Shown one piece after another: positions 1 through 7,505 of a stretch of DNA of 64,000 nucleotides. Every line of letters begins with the position of its first letter. Position 1 is the stretch's first letter. The position numbers and the translations under genes were made by a program. The notes under the pieces were generated by a model. That model was not told the origin of the DNA. It saw nothing but the letters and a program-made list of their open reading frames with translations, and made no database searches. The DNA is from Erwinia tracheiphila (lineage in GTDB: Bacteria; Pseudomonadota; Gammaproteobacteria; Enterobacterales; Enterobacteriaceae). Location: NCBI RefSeq assembly GCF_021365465.1, contig NZ_CP089932.1, forward strand, positions 248,001 through 312,000, read 5' to 3'.

Positions 1-917
<917 letters not shown>

Positions 918-1040
918 CTTCTTATCTTGCTGTTGAGAGCCAGTGAAAATGCTGATTGCAATGGAACAAGGTTAGCAGGCCATGCCATTGCATCAGCAGA
1001 GATCCTTATCAATTTTCTTTCAGTAAAAGGGAGTAAAAGT

Positions 1041-1310
1041 ATGTCACAGAGTGCTGCCAGATTAGGGGATGCAACAGGCCATGGAGGAGCACTGGTAAGT
1101 GGATCGGGTAACGTTTTTATCAATGGTCTGTCGGCGGCTACAGTAGGGTTAAGTATTGCCCCATGCGCCTTATTGCATGGGGCTGCACCCGTTGCCTGCG
1201 GCTCGGGAACGGTATTTATTAACGGTTTTCCCGCTGCAAGATTGGGGGATATCACCGGCTGTGGTGCGCCGATCGTGAGCGGTTCCGGCGATGTTTTTAT
1301 TGGTAACTGA
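1041..1310 (+). CDS. PAAR-domain protein, tip of the type VI secretion spike
   Basis: This 89-residue protein is almost entirely a PAAR domain. It has two similar halves, each ending in a VFINGxxAA-type strand, with the Pro-Ala-Ala-Arg signature at residues 64-67 and cysteines and histidines (H14, C42, H46, C53, C74) that could bind the structural zinc of this family. PAAR proteins cap the VgrG trimer and sharpen it. The start at 1041 is preferred over an upstream in-frame ATG at 927 because it has an AAGGGAG ribosome site and gives the usual small PAAR size. It lies just downstream of vgrG and 2 bases before the next gene, so the genes probably form one operon. Confidence 0.9.
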   Translation: MSQSAARLGDATGHGGALVSGSGNVFINGLSAATVGLSIAPCALLHGAAPVACGSGTVFINGFPAARLGDITGCGAPIVSGSGDVFIGN

Positions 1311-1312
1311 AT

Positions 1313-2152
1313 ATGCGACTGTTAATGACCTGGCCCGATAACCAGCGAGTGTTTCAACTGGACAATTCCTGCATGGTTGAAAATGCGGTTTGTTTTAGCG
1401 TTGAACAGGGAACGTTTGGGCCACATACACCTGCTATTAATGAGGAGGTTGTTTATTTCTACAATACTGCCAGTGGCCCGGTCATTCTCAACAATTGTAA
1501 AGCGCTTATTTGCCGGATTGATGATACTGATATCAACTGGGGCCAGAAGCACCCGCTTCTTTTTGGTGTCTCACTGCAGCTGGGGCATTTCACTTTTCTG
1601 GTGGAATTAAATAATGAAGCCGTCGATGATGACGGGCTGCTTCACAATTTGTTTGGTGTACATTCTGAGAAAGAAAAAGCTGACTTAATTGTGCCAGAAG
1701 TAGAGGATATTTTGCCAAATGGCGGTCATTATACGGGCGATCTCCGTTACTTCAGCGAGGAGGGTTCAGAGTCAGACGTCGATATACTCAAAAAGCTTGA
1801 GGTTGAATACAAAAAGTTTCTGATATGGGGAGAGCAGAGCAGGCGTTTTTTTGACGAAAAAGCAGAGAATCAAAATAAGTTTTTTAACGAAGATCCTTAT
1901 TTTGAACTGATCAGAGATGAGATGAAAACCAAAACAATGACCGAATGCATTGTTCATGCTCCTTCTCTTTTTCATGAAGTCTGGAAAGAGATAAATACGA
2001 TGGATTATAGTGATGAACTGTTAGTTGATGATGAAAAAATAGATATTCTGAAATCACTGGCACCTGAAAATATTTCATCGAAAGAGAAAAAGCTTGTACC
2101 GGAGCTGGTTTTTCATGACTTATACAAAACAGGGCTGGACAGCCTTTATTAA
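1313..2152 (+). CDS. Type VI secretion-associated protein, probably TagK-like
   Basis: The 279-residue protein follows the PAAR gene after two bases and precedes the TagJ gene. Its first 100 residues look FHA-like: short beta strands and a segment GVSLQLGHFTFLVEL that resembles the end of a forkhead-associated domain. The rest is acidic and helical (FDEKAENQNKFF, LHEVWKEINTMDYS). The C-terminal half resembles the TagK domain found beside PAAR genes in Pantoea and Erwinia type VI clusters; that call rests on recollection of family layout and position more than on a definite motif. No signal peptide or membrane segment is seen, so a cytoplasmic role in assembly or cargo handling is likely. Confidence 0.5.
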   Translation: MRLLMTWPDNQRVFQLDNSCMVENAVCFSVEQGTFGPHTPAINEEVVYFYNTASGPVILNNCKALICRIDDTDINWGQKHPLLFGVSLQLGHFTFLVELNNEAVDDDGLLHNLFGVHSEKEKADLIVPEVEDILPNGGHYTGDLRYFSEEGSESDVDILKKLEVEYKKFLIWGEQSRRFFDEKAENQNKFFNEDPYFELIRDEMKTKTMTECIVHAPSLFHEVWKEINTMDYSDELLVDDEKIDILKSLAPENISSKEKKLVPELVFHDLYKTGLDSLY

Positions 2153-2170
2153 TTAATCAGGGAAGAAAAA

Positions 2171-2968
2171 ATGTCCGATGTAAATTCATTAGCTGAACTA
2201 TTAAAATCTTCATCTTTGGGTGATATTCTTGCGAGCGCTCTGTCTCGGGTGAAAACAAACCCGGAAGATATCGAACAGCGCAAGACCTTATTCAAACTCT
2301 ATTGCATCGAAGGATTGTGGGAAAAGGCACTCATGCAGCTTCAGACGATTGAGCTGATGGATGACCATTCACAAAAAGATTCAGAACTGTATAAGAATTT
2401 GATATTCAGCGAACTGGTCAGGGAGAATGTGCTGGCGGGAGAGCGTACTGCCGGATTGCTGGATGAAGCTTCTCCTGAGTGGATGACATTATTGCAACAG
2501 GCGAATCAGGCGCATGCGCAAAAAGACGAAAAGCTGTCAGAAGCGCTGCGGGCGCAGGCCTTTGAAATAGCGCCTGAAAGTGCAGGGGGAGGGGAAATGA
2601 CGGGCGCATTTAGCTGGATAGCCGACGGTGACGGTCGAATTGGGCCAGCCTGTGAGTTTATCAGTGCAGGTGGCTATCGTCAGGTTCCTTTCTCGGCTAT
2701 CCAGACATTAAATGTGCCGCAACCTACGCGCATTCTGGACCTGATATGGGCGCCTGCTCATATCAACGTCAATAACGAAATTTATTATGGTTATGTCCCG
2801 GCCCGATACCCTGTTTCTTCCGAAGCTGAACAGAATGTAAAATTGGGGATGATTACGGAGTGGTCACAGCATTCCGATATTTTCTCCACCGGCGTGGGAA
2901 GGAAAATGCTGATCACCGATCGCGGAGAGTTTTCATTACTGGAAGTGACGGAAATTAAATTTGCATAG
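2171..2968 (+). CDS. tagJ: TagJ/ImpE-family type VI secretion accessory protein
   Basis: This 265-residue cytoplasmic protein belongs to the ImpE/SciE (TagJ) family. The N-terminal half is a helical, TPR-like region (LFKLYCIEGLWEKALMQL is the characteristic family stretch). The C-terminal half carries the conserved FSWIADGDGRIGPACE segment and the RILDLIWAPAHI region followed by YVPARYP. In systems that have been studied, TagJ binds the N-terminus of TssB and is an accessory factor for sheath function; it is not strictly required. A clear ribosome site (GGAAGAAAAA) precedes the ATG. The gene sits between the TagK-like gene and tssE, as in other enterobacterial type VI clusters. Confidence 0.85.
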   Translation: MSDVNSLAELLKSSSLGDILASALSRVKTNPEDIEQRKTLFKLYCIEGLWEKALMQLQTIELMDDHSQKDSELYKNLIFSELVRENVLAGERTAGLLDEASPEWMTLLQQANQAHAQKDEKLSEALRAQAFEIAPESAGGGEMTGAFSWIADGDGRIGPACEFISAGGYRQVPFSAIQTLNVPQPTRILDLIWAPAHINVNNEIYYGYVPARYPVSSEAEQNVKLGMITEWSQHSDIFSTGVGRKMLITDRGEFSLLEVTEIKFA

Positions 2969-2979
2969 CGGAGCAGGCA

Positions 2980-3471
2980 ATGGAAAAACCTCAGCATTTC
3001 CTGCCGACTTTGTTTGAACGGCTGCTGGATGATGAACCCAATAAGCGGCAAGAAAGTTTTGATGCATTTTATTTTGATGCCAGGGCAATGCGTGCCTTCG
3101 TACAAAAAGATATTGCCTGTTTGCTTAATAATACAAATATAGAAGACAGACTGGATGAGCATCGCCATAAGGCAGCTTGCGAATCGGTTATGAATTTCGG
3201 TATCGCGCCTTTTTCAGGAAAATATGCCAGTCATAAAAGCTGGGGTATTATCGAAAAAAGCATCCGAAATGCACTGCTTCGTTTTGAACCGCGGATTATT
3301 CCTGAGTCATTGCTGGTGCGTCCACTAAGTGATAACGATCTGCTGGGGAAAAACGGCATCGTGCTTTTTGAGATCCGGGGGTTGATTGAATGGCATCCCC
3401 ATCCTATCGATCTCTGTATTAATGCAGCATACGATGTTGAAACGGCGAAAGTTGATTTAAAAAGTGGTTGA
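2980..3471 (+). CDS. tssE: TssE, gp25-like baseplate protein of type VI secretion
   Basis: This 163-residue protein is a gp25/GpW-family baseplate wedge subunit. The N-terminal FLPTLFERLLDDEP motif and the ending with the ...LFEIRGLIEWHPHPIDL strands are typical of TssE; the central region has NFGIAPFSG and the IEKSIRNALLRFEPRI segment. TssE helps couple the baseplate to the contractile sheath. It follows tagJ by 11 bases. In an intact cluster tssF and tssG would come next, but here the coding region is followed by a hairpin and then mobile DNA, so the cluster seems to be interrupted at this point. Confidence 0.85.
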   Translation: MEKPQHFLPTLFERLLDDEPNKRQESFDAFYFDARAMRAFVQKDIACLLNNTNIEDRLDEHRHKAACESVMNFGIAPFSGKYASHKSWGIIEKSIRNALLRFEPRIIPESLLVRPLSDNDLLGKNGIVLFEIRGLIEWHPHPIDLCINAAYDVETAKVDLKSG

Positions 3472-3492
3472 GGGCGGTTGACCGCCCCTTTG
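3472..3492 (+). terminator. Possible intrinsic terminator after tssE
   Basis: GGGCGG-TTGA-CCGCCC forms a 6-bp GC stem with a 4-base loop right after the tssE stop, followed by a short CTTT. The T tract is weak, so termination is plausible but not certain. Confidence 0.45.
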
Positions 3493-3655
3493 CATCCATG
3501 CAGGGCAGTGGTTATGCGTTTTTTATTAGCAGAACTCAGGAGTCGCTGCGCTGCTGTCCAAAACTGTCAGTCTCGCTATCCCATGCAACTGGATTGATCG
3601 GTATGAAACTATCTGGAAGCCTGATTATTTTCCCAAATGGCCTGGCGGATTAAAC
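3493..3655. other. Unrecognised remnant between tssE and the IS6 element
   Basis: No intact gene is seen. One plus-strand frame reads AIPCNWIDRYETIWKPDYFPKWPGG before running into the IS6 end at 3656. That protein-like run has a stop upstream and no start, so it may be a broken gene truncated by the insertion. Its family was not recognised. Confidence 0.3.
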
Positions 3656-3665
3656 GACTCTGTCG

Positions 3666-3672
3666 CGTTAAC
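3666..3672. repeat. 7-bp target-site duplication CGTTAAC (left copy; right copy at 4874-4880)
   Basis: CGTTAAC occurs directly before and directly after the IS481-family element and only once in the uninterrupted IS6 end at 7209-7226. This is the expected footprint of an IS481-type insertion. Confidence 0.9.
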
Positions 3673-4873
3673 TGTACTAGCTCAGACCTGATCTGACAGT
3701 TACCGGTTATTTATACAGGTGTCTGTCAGATTACATCTGGTTCAGATTTTTTTCTGCCCAGACTCGTTTACCATCAAGTAACGTGGCCATTGGCGTACGC
3801 CCGCAGCACATTTTTCCCTGATGAGTTCGCTCATTATTGTAATGCCACAACCCGTTGTCCAGATCCGTTTGCAGGCTCTCCAGGTCTTCGTATAACTTCT
3901 TACGGAACGTAACCTGATAAAAATCCTGCAAAATAGTTTTATGGAAGCGCTCGCAGATGCCGTTCGTCTGCGGAGACATCGCCTTCGTTTTTGTATGGTC
4001 GATATCGTTGATGGCCAGATACAGCTGGTAATCATGCTGCTCCACCTTACCACAGTACTCCGTTCCCCTGTCGGTCAGGATCCTCAGCATCGGCAGTCCC
4101 TGAGCCTCGTAGAACGGCAGTACGCGATCATTGAGCAGGTCTGCGGCGGTGATCGGCGTTTTACTCGTATACAGCTTGCAGTGTGCCACTTTCGAGTACG
4201 TATCCACGAACGTCTGCTGGTAGATACGACCCACACCTTTCAGATTGCCCACGTAGAAGGTGTCCTGCGACCCGAGATAACCCGGGTGAGCAGTTTCGAT
4301 TTCTCCGCTGGCCTCGTCATCGTGGGCCTTCTTCTCCAGCGCTGCGATTTGAGCGTCGGTAAGCACGATGCCTTCTCTGGCGACCTTTTCCTCAAGTGCC
4401 TTCAGGCGTTTACGGAAGTTCTCCAGGTCGTGCCGTTGCCAGATGGAGCGCACGCCGCTACCGGAGATAAACACGCCTTTTTTACGCAGCTCATTACTGG
4501 TCCGGTGTTGCCCGTGGGCCGGGAACTCAACGGCATATTCAACAACAGCGCGTTCAGTGGCTTCGTCGGCGCGGTTCTTCAGGTTGGGGACGCGGCGGTT
4601 CTGGTTAATCAGCGCATCGATGCCGCCTTCAGCAGCCAGTTCCTGATAACGGTAAAACGTGTCGCGTGACACGCCCATGATCTTGCAGGCTTTTGATACG
4701 TTACCGAGTTCTTCGGCGAGATTGAGCAGGCCGGCTTTGTGTTTGATGATGGGATTGTTAGTATGAAGCATGAGAGTTACCTCGCGTTTTGTTTAAGGAT
4801 TAGACACCCATATCAAAACCGGTAACTCTCAACCTTTCAAGGTCCAGTGTCAGATCAAGTCGCGACTAATACA
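3673..4873 (-). mobile_element. IS481-family insertion sequence nested in the IS6 element
   Basis: The element is 1,201 bp. Its ends start with TGT and match as inverted repeats: TGTACTAG..AC-CTGATCTGACA at the left and TGTATTAG..AC-TTGATCTGACA reading inward from the right. A second inverted block, around GAGTTACCGGTT, lies further inside. It is flanked by a 7-bp direct repeat, CGTTAAC, at 3666-3672 and 4874-4880. Removing the element and one repeat restores the IS6 terminal sequence seen at the end of copy 2, so the insertion site is established directly. It holds one intact transposase gene and is probably the youngest insertion here. Confidence 0.93.
3731..4771 (-). CDS. IS481-family DDE transposase
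   Basis: The 346-residue ORF is intact. Its N-terminus is a helix-turn-helix (GNVSKACKIMGVSRDTFYRY), followed by a second winged-helix segment around HRTSNELRKKGVFISGSGVR. The catalytic integrase core shows the DTFYVG and FVDTYSKVAHCKLY strands, LTDRGTEYCG, the SPQTNGICERFHKT block and a C-terminal YNNERTHQGKMC region, matching the DDE layout of IS481 and related retroviral-type integrases. Length and single-ORF organisation are typical. It is probably able to transpose; no frameshift or premature stop is visible. Confidence 0.92.
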   Translation of the reverse strand: MLHTNNPIIKHKAGLLNLAEELGNVSKACKIMGVSRDTFYRYQELAAEGGIDALINQNRRVPNLKNRADEATERAVVEYAVEFPAHGQHRTSNELRKKGVFISGSGVRSIWQRHDLENFRKRLKALEEKVAREGIVLTDAQIAALEKKAHDDEASGEIETAHPGYLGSQDTFYVGNLKGVGRIYQQTFVDTYSKVAHCKLYTSKTPITAADLLNDRVLPFYEAQGLPMLRILTDRGTEYCGKVEQHDYQLYLAINDIDHTKTKAMSPQTNGICERFHKTILQDFYQVTFRKKLYEDLESLQTDLDNGLWHYNNERTHQGKMCCGRTPMATLLDGKRVWAEKNLNQM

Positions 4874-4915
4874 CGTTAACGGAGTGAAGATGATGAAATC
4901 TGCGCTGCCTGTTTT

Positions 4916-5624
4916 TCAGGCAGCCAGCAGATAAAATGGTTCTGCAGACGACAATCTTTCGCCAACTGGATGATGAAGCTGTCCTTTACGGATCATGTTT
5001 ACCAGTTCAATACCCGCAAGTATGGTCTGTGCCCGCCTGAATGATTTGAATCCCGGCATCGCCCGCGTCCGTCGTTTGATGTTCCGGTGAGCCTGCTCCA
5101 CAAGGTTGTTCAGATATTTGTTCTGCCTGATAGTGATACTTTCCTCTGCGGGTTTGTCGGCATTGAGTGTGGTCCGCGCTGCCGTACTGGCACCAACTTT
5201 TATCGATGGTTACCATTTCCGGCTCACCGTGGTGGCGAACGGCCTTACGAAAGAAACACAGTGCTGCGGCGGCATCCCGTCTGGCAGTCAGCAGGAAATC
5301 AATGCTCTGCCCTGTAATATCGACGGTCTGCTACAGGTATTTCCACTGCCCTCTGACTCTGATGTAGGTTTCGTCCATTCACCAGCGGCGACCCGTCGGG
5401 CGTTCAGGCAGTCGGAACGCCTTATCCAGCACCGGCACCAGGCGGATGACCCGGCGGTGAAGCGTGGAGTGATCAACAATAATGCCCCGCTCAACCATCA
5501 TCTCTTCGAGGTCGCGCAGGCTGAGTGAGTACGCCAGGTACCAGCGGACACACCGGGCGATAACATCAGTGGGGTAATGGAGGCGTCGGAAAGATTTTCG
5601 GATCAGGGACATAGTCGGCAACAT
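4916..5624 (-). pseudogene. IS6-family transposase, copy 1, disrupted
   Basis: The protein starts MLPTMSLIRKSFRRLHYP and continues through DVIARCVRWYLAYSLSLRDLE, the usual IS26-type N-terminus, and ends with the NIKRRTRAMPGFKSFRRAQ region. The frame is broken three times: a TGA directly before MDETYI, a TAG after WKYL, and an extra T in the IDKS(G)ASTAAL region that shifts the frame. The first two lesions are shared with copy 2, which shows that a defective element was copied or duplicated by an active relative or by recombination. It cannot make a working transposase as sequenced. Confidence 0.88.
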
Positions 5625-5719
5625 TATAAAAAAACAGCATGTTACCTGACCCCGGCTTAATGCGACAGAATCAACCGAAATCCCTCCTCATTTATGTTGT
5701 TTTACTTTTTATTCGTCAA

Positions 5720-5902
5720 TCATTTATAAGCTTTTGTTCCCCATCGAGTTATGGCGATTAGTACGATAATCATAACAAGAAACCTAGAAATGGATTCAAA
5801 TCTTGATGTTGTATTCACATCAAGAACTCGAGCTCCATCGAGTAATGTAAATCCAGTGATGAATAGAATTAATTATACTAAGAAATAGGAAAAAACTTTC
5901 AT
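5720..5902 (-). pseudogene. Small two-helix membrane ORF, possible microcin immunity gene, with premature stop
   Basis: A 60-codon frame begins at ATG 5902 behind a CAGGT ribosome site, 32 bases after the microcin-like gene. It reads MKVFSYFLV, then TAA at codon 10 (5873-5875), then LILFITGFTLLDGARVLDV, a short hydrophilic loop and FLVMIIVLIAITRWGTKAYK. Two predicted membrane helices separated by a polar loop, a basic C-terminus, tiny size and position right after a microcin-type precursor are what class II microcin immunity proteins look like. No sequence match to a known immunity protein is claimed. The in-frame stop means it is broken, mis-sequenced, or starts at a non-standard codon after the stop. 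Confidence 0.5.
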
Positions 5903-5934
5903 CAAGCTTACCTGCTGTCCGATTTTATTAAAGC

Positions 5935-6254
5935 TTACCAGGTACACTGAGCACCATAGTTATTAGAACCAGATTGCCCTCTACTACTACCGCCATTCCC
6001 GTTCCTACTACCACTACTGAAGCTATCTGTGGTGCATTGTCCGGCAATCATCCCCCCAATAACACCAGCGGCCATGCCTACTGGTCCTCCTGGCGAACCA
6101 GCTACTAAACCGCCGAATATTCCCGCCCCGCATGAATCGACGCCGCTATAATTCCCACTATTTTTTTTGAATTAGAAATCGACCCCCCTTCATAATTAGA
6201 GTGACCGTTAGCGCCTGAGGTAACATTTAATTCATTTGATAATAATTTTCTCAT
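5935..6254 (-). pseudogene. Class II microcin-like precursor, frameshifted at an A8 tract
   Basis: The start ATG at 6254 follows AAAGGAAAAG. The N-terminus MRKLLSNELNVTSGA matches the double-glycine-type leader of class II microcins such as microcin V (MRTLTLNELDSVSGG pattern), with cleavage expected after the Gly-Ala. The frame then breaks at eight A residues (minus strand, 6161-6168). Adding one A gives a continuous 106-residue peptide. The mature part would be glycine- and serine-rich, with a glycine-zipper hydrophobic centre (CGAGIFGGLVAGSPGG, then GMAAGVIGGMIAG), three cysteines and the ending GAQCTW. Size, leader, glycine-zipper and C-terminal Cys fit class IIa microcins. It could be a true pseudogene, a homopolymer sequencing error, or a slippage-controlled gene. 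No transporter or activity genes lie beside it. Confidence 0.7.
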
Positions 6255-6508
6255 TAAATCTTTTCCTTTTCATTGCATGTAAGCATGCAGATGCTATTCG
6301 TAACAAAATCGATGGCATTCCTGTTAGTTAATAGAAGTTAGCTAAAGGCAATATCATCTGGAAAGATATATTTTTTTCTGTGATGTTCGTCGTTTTTTTA
6401 TCAATAAGTGTTTGGTTGACATGATTTACCAATGTTTGGCCACGAAGTGGTGAAAAAACATTGGTTAGTTGCCTTGGTTTTGAATGTGCTGATAACCCTA
6501 TTATTAAT
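6255..6508. other. AT-rich region upstream of the microcin-like gene
   Basis: No gene is seen. It should contain the promoter of the minus-strand cassette. A hairpin with a 10-bp perfect stem (ACCAATGTTT at 6428-6437 and AAACATTGGT at 6456-6465) and an inner CCAC/GTGG stem lies near the IS boundary. Base composition is clearly lower in GC than the flanking core genes. Confidence 0.5.
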
Positions 6509-7226
6509 GGTTCTGTCGCATTAAGCCGGGGTCAGGTAACATGCTGTTTTTTTATAATGTTGCCGACTATGTCCCTGATCCGAAAATCTTTCCGACGCCT
6601 CCATTACCCCACTGATGTTATCGCCCGGTGTGTCCGCTGGTACCTGGCGTACTCACTCAGCCTGCGCGACCTCGAAGAGATGATGGTTGAGCGGGGCATT
6701 ATTGTTGATCACTCCACGCTTCACCGCCGGGTCATCCGCCTGGTGCCGGTGCTGGATAAGGCGTTCCGACTGCCTGAACGCCCGACGGGTCGCCGCTGGT
6801 GAATGGACGAAACCTACATCAGAGTCAGAGGGCAGTGGAAATACCTGTAGCAGGCCGTCGATATTACAGGACAGAGCATTGATTTCCTGCTGACTGCCAG
6901 ACGGGATGCCGCCGCAGCACTGTGTTTCTTTCTTAAGGCCGTTCAGGAAAGTATCACTATCAGGCAGAAAAAATATCTGAACAACCTTGTGGGGCAGGCT
7001 CACCGGAACATCAAACGACGGACGCGTGCGATGCCGGGATTCAAATCATTCCGGCGGGCACAGACCATACTTGCGGGTATTGAACTGGTAAACATGATCC
7101 GTAAAGGACAGCTTCATCATCCAGTTGGCGAAAGATTGTCGCCTGCAGAACCATTTTATCTGCTGGCTGCCTGAAAAACAGGCAGCGCAGATTTCATCAT
7201 CTTCACTCCGTTAACGCGACAGAGCC
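6509..7226 (+). mobile_element. IS6-family element, copy 2 (718 bp, internal deletion)
   Basis: The ends are GGTTCTGTCGCATTAA at the left and, reading inward from the right, GGCTCTGTCGCGTTAACGG. Apart from a 91-bp internal deletion (joining ...AAGGCCGTTC to AGGAAAGTATC, near 6945) and a few substitutions, it matches copy 1. It is inverted relative to copy 1. No 8-bp target duplication is seen around it. Confidence 0.88.
6557..7174 (+). pseudogene. IS6-family transposase, copy 2, disrupted
   Basis: Same transposase as copy 1: MLPTMSLIRKSFRRLHYP at the start and QAHRNIKRRTRAMPGFKSF near the end. It carries the same TGA before MDETYI (6800-6802) and the same TAG after WKYL (6848-6850), and has also lost 91 bp, which removes the IDKSGAS region of the catalytic core. 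The ORF is therefore dead. Shared lesions with copy 1 show common descent after inactivation. Confidence 0.88.
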
Positions 7227-7314
7227 CTCTGCTTACCACCTGAACTGACGCCAGTCCACCGGCTGCTTTGCAATGCACCTTCGTACGGCCAGTTTATCTT
7301 CTTATACGCCGCCA

Positions 7315-7335
7315 TTTTTATATTTTTTTTATACC
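7315..7335 (+). promoter_or_regulatory. Candidate KdpE operator upstream of kdpF
   Basis: TTTTATATTTTTTTTATACCC resembles the T-rich KdpE-binding sequence in front of the E. coli kdp promoter, including the following CCTTCCC..TTTTTTACA pattern. It lies about 80 bases before the kdpF start. No kdpE gene is seen in this window. Confidence 0.55.
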
Positions 7336-7415
7336 CTTCCCTGGCTTTTTTACATCAACTTTGCGCCCCTCTGGCAACAATGTACTTCATTCTGAAACGC
7401 CCTCGGAGGTGTGTT

Positions 7416-7505
7416 GTGAGCATGGCCTTAATTGCCGGCATTGTGCTGGTGTTTCTGCTGTTGGGCTATCTGGTATATGCCCTGATTAATGCGGAGGCAT
7501 TCTGA
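7416..7505 (+). CDS. kdpF: KdpF, small stabilising subunit of the Kdp potassium pump
   Basis: This 29-residue membrane peptide begins with GTG at 7416 behind a strong GGAGGT ribosome site five bases away. It reads (M)[18 protein letters not shown] and then [10 protein letters not shown], ending exactly like E. coli KdpF. One transmembrane helix stabilises the KdpABC complex in the inner membrane. Its TGA stop overlaps the kdpA ATG by one base (TGATG), indicating translational coupling. Small size makes it easy to miss; length and C-terminal identity support the call. Confidence 0.93.
   Translation: MSMALIAGIVLVFLLLGYLVYALINAEAF

Larger units (their letters stand above)
3656..5672 (-). mobile_element. 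IS6-family element, copy 1, carrying a nested IS481 insertion
   Basis: Without the nested IS481 element and its extra target copy, this is about 809 bp, normal for the IS6/IS26 family. The ends are imperfect inverted repeats: GACTCTGTCGCGTTAA at the left and, reading inward from the right, GATTCTGTCGCATTAA. The 8-bp flanks (GATTAAAC and AACCGAAA) are not duplicates of each other, so later rearrangement is likely. It is nearly identical to copy 2 at 6509-7226, which lies in the opposite orientation. The two copies bracket a cassette of about 0.84 kb. Confidence 0.85.

Noticed and set aside
3468..3653. 61-codon ORF after tssE
   Set aside because: No recognisable motif, starts inside tssE/terminator sequence and ends at the IS6 boundary; treated as remnant DNA.
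6800..6850. Programmed recoding of TGA/TAG in the IS6 transposases
   Set aside because: Other IS6 elements have sense codons at these places; additional frameshift or deletion in each copy supports decay.
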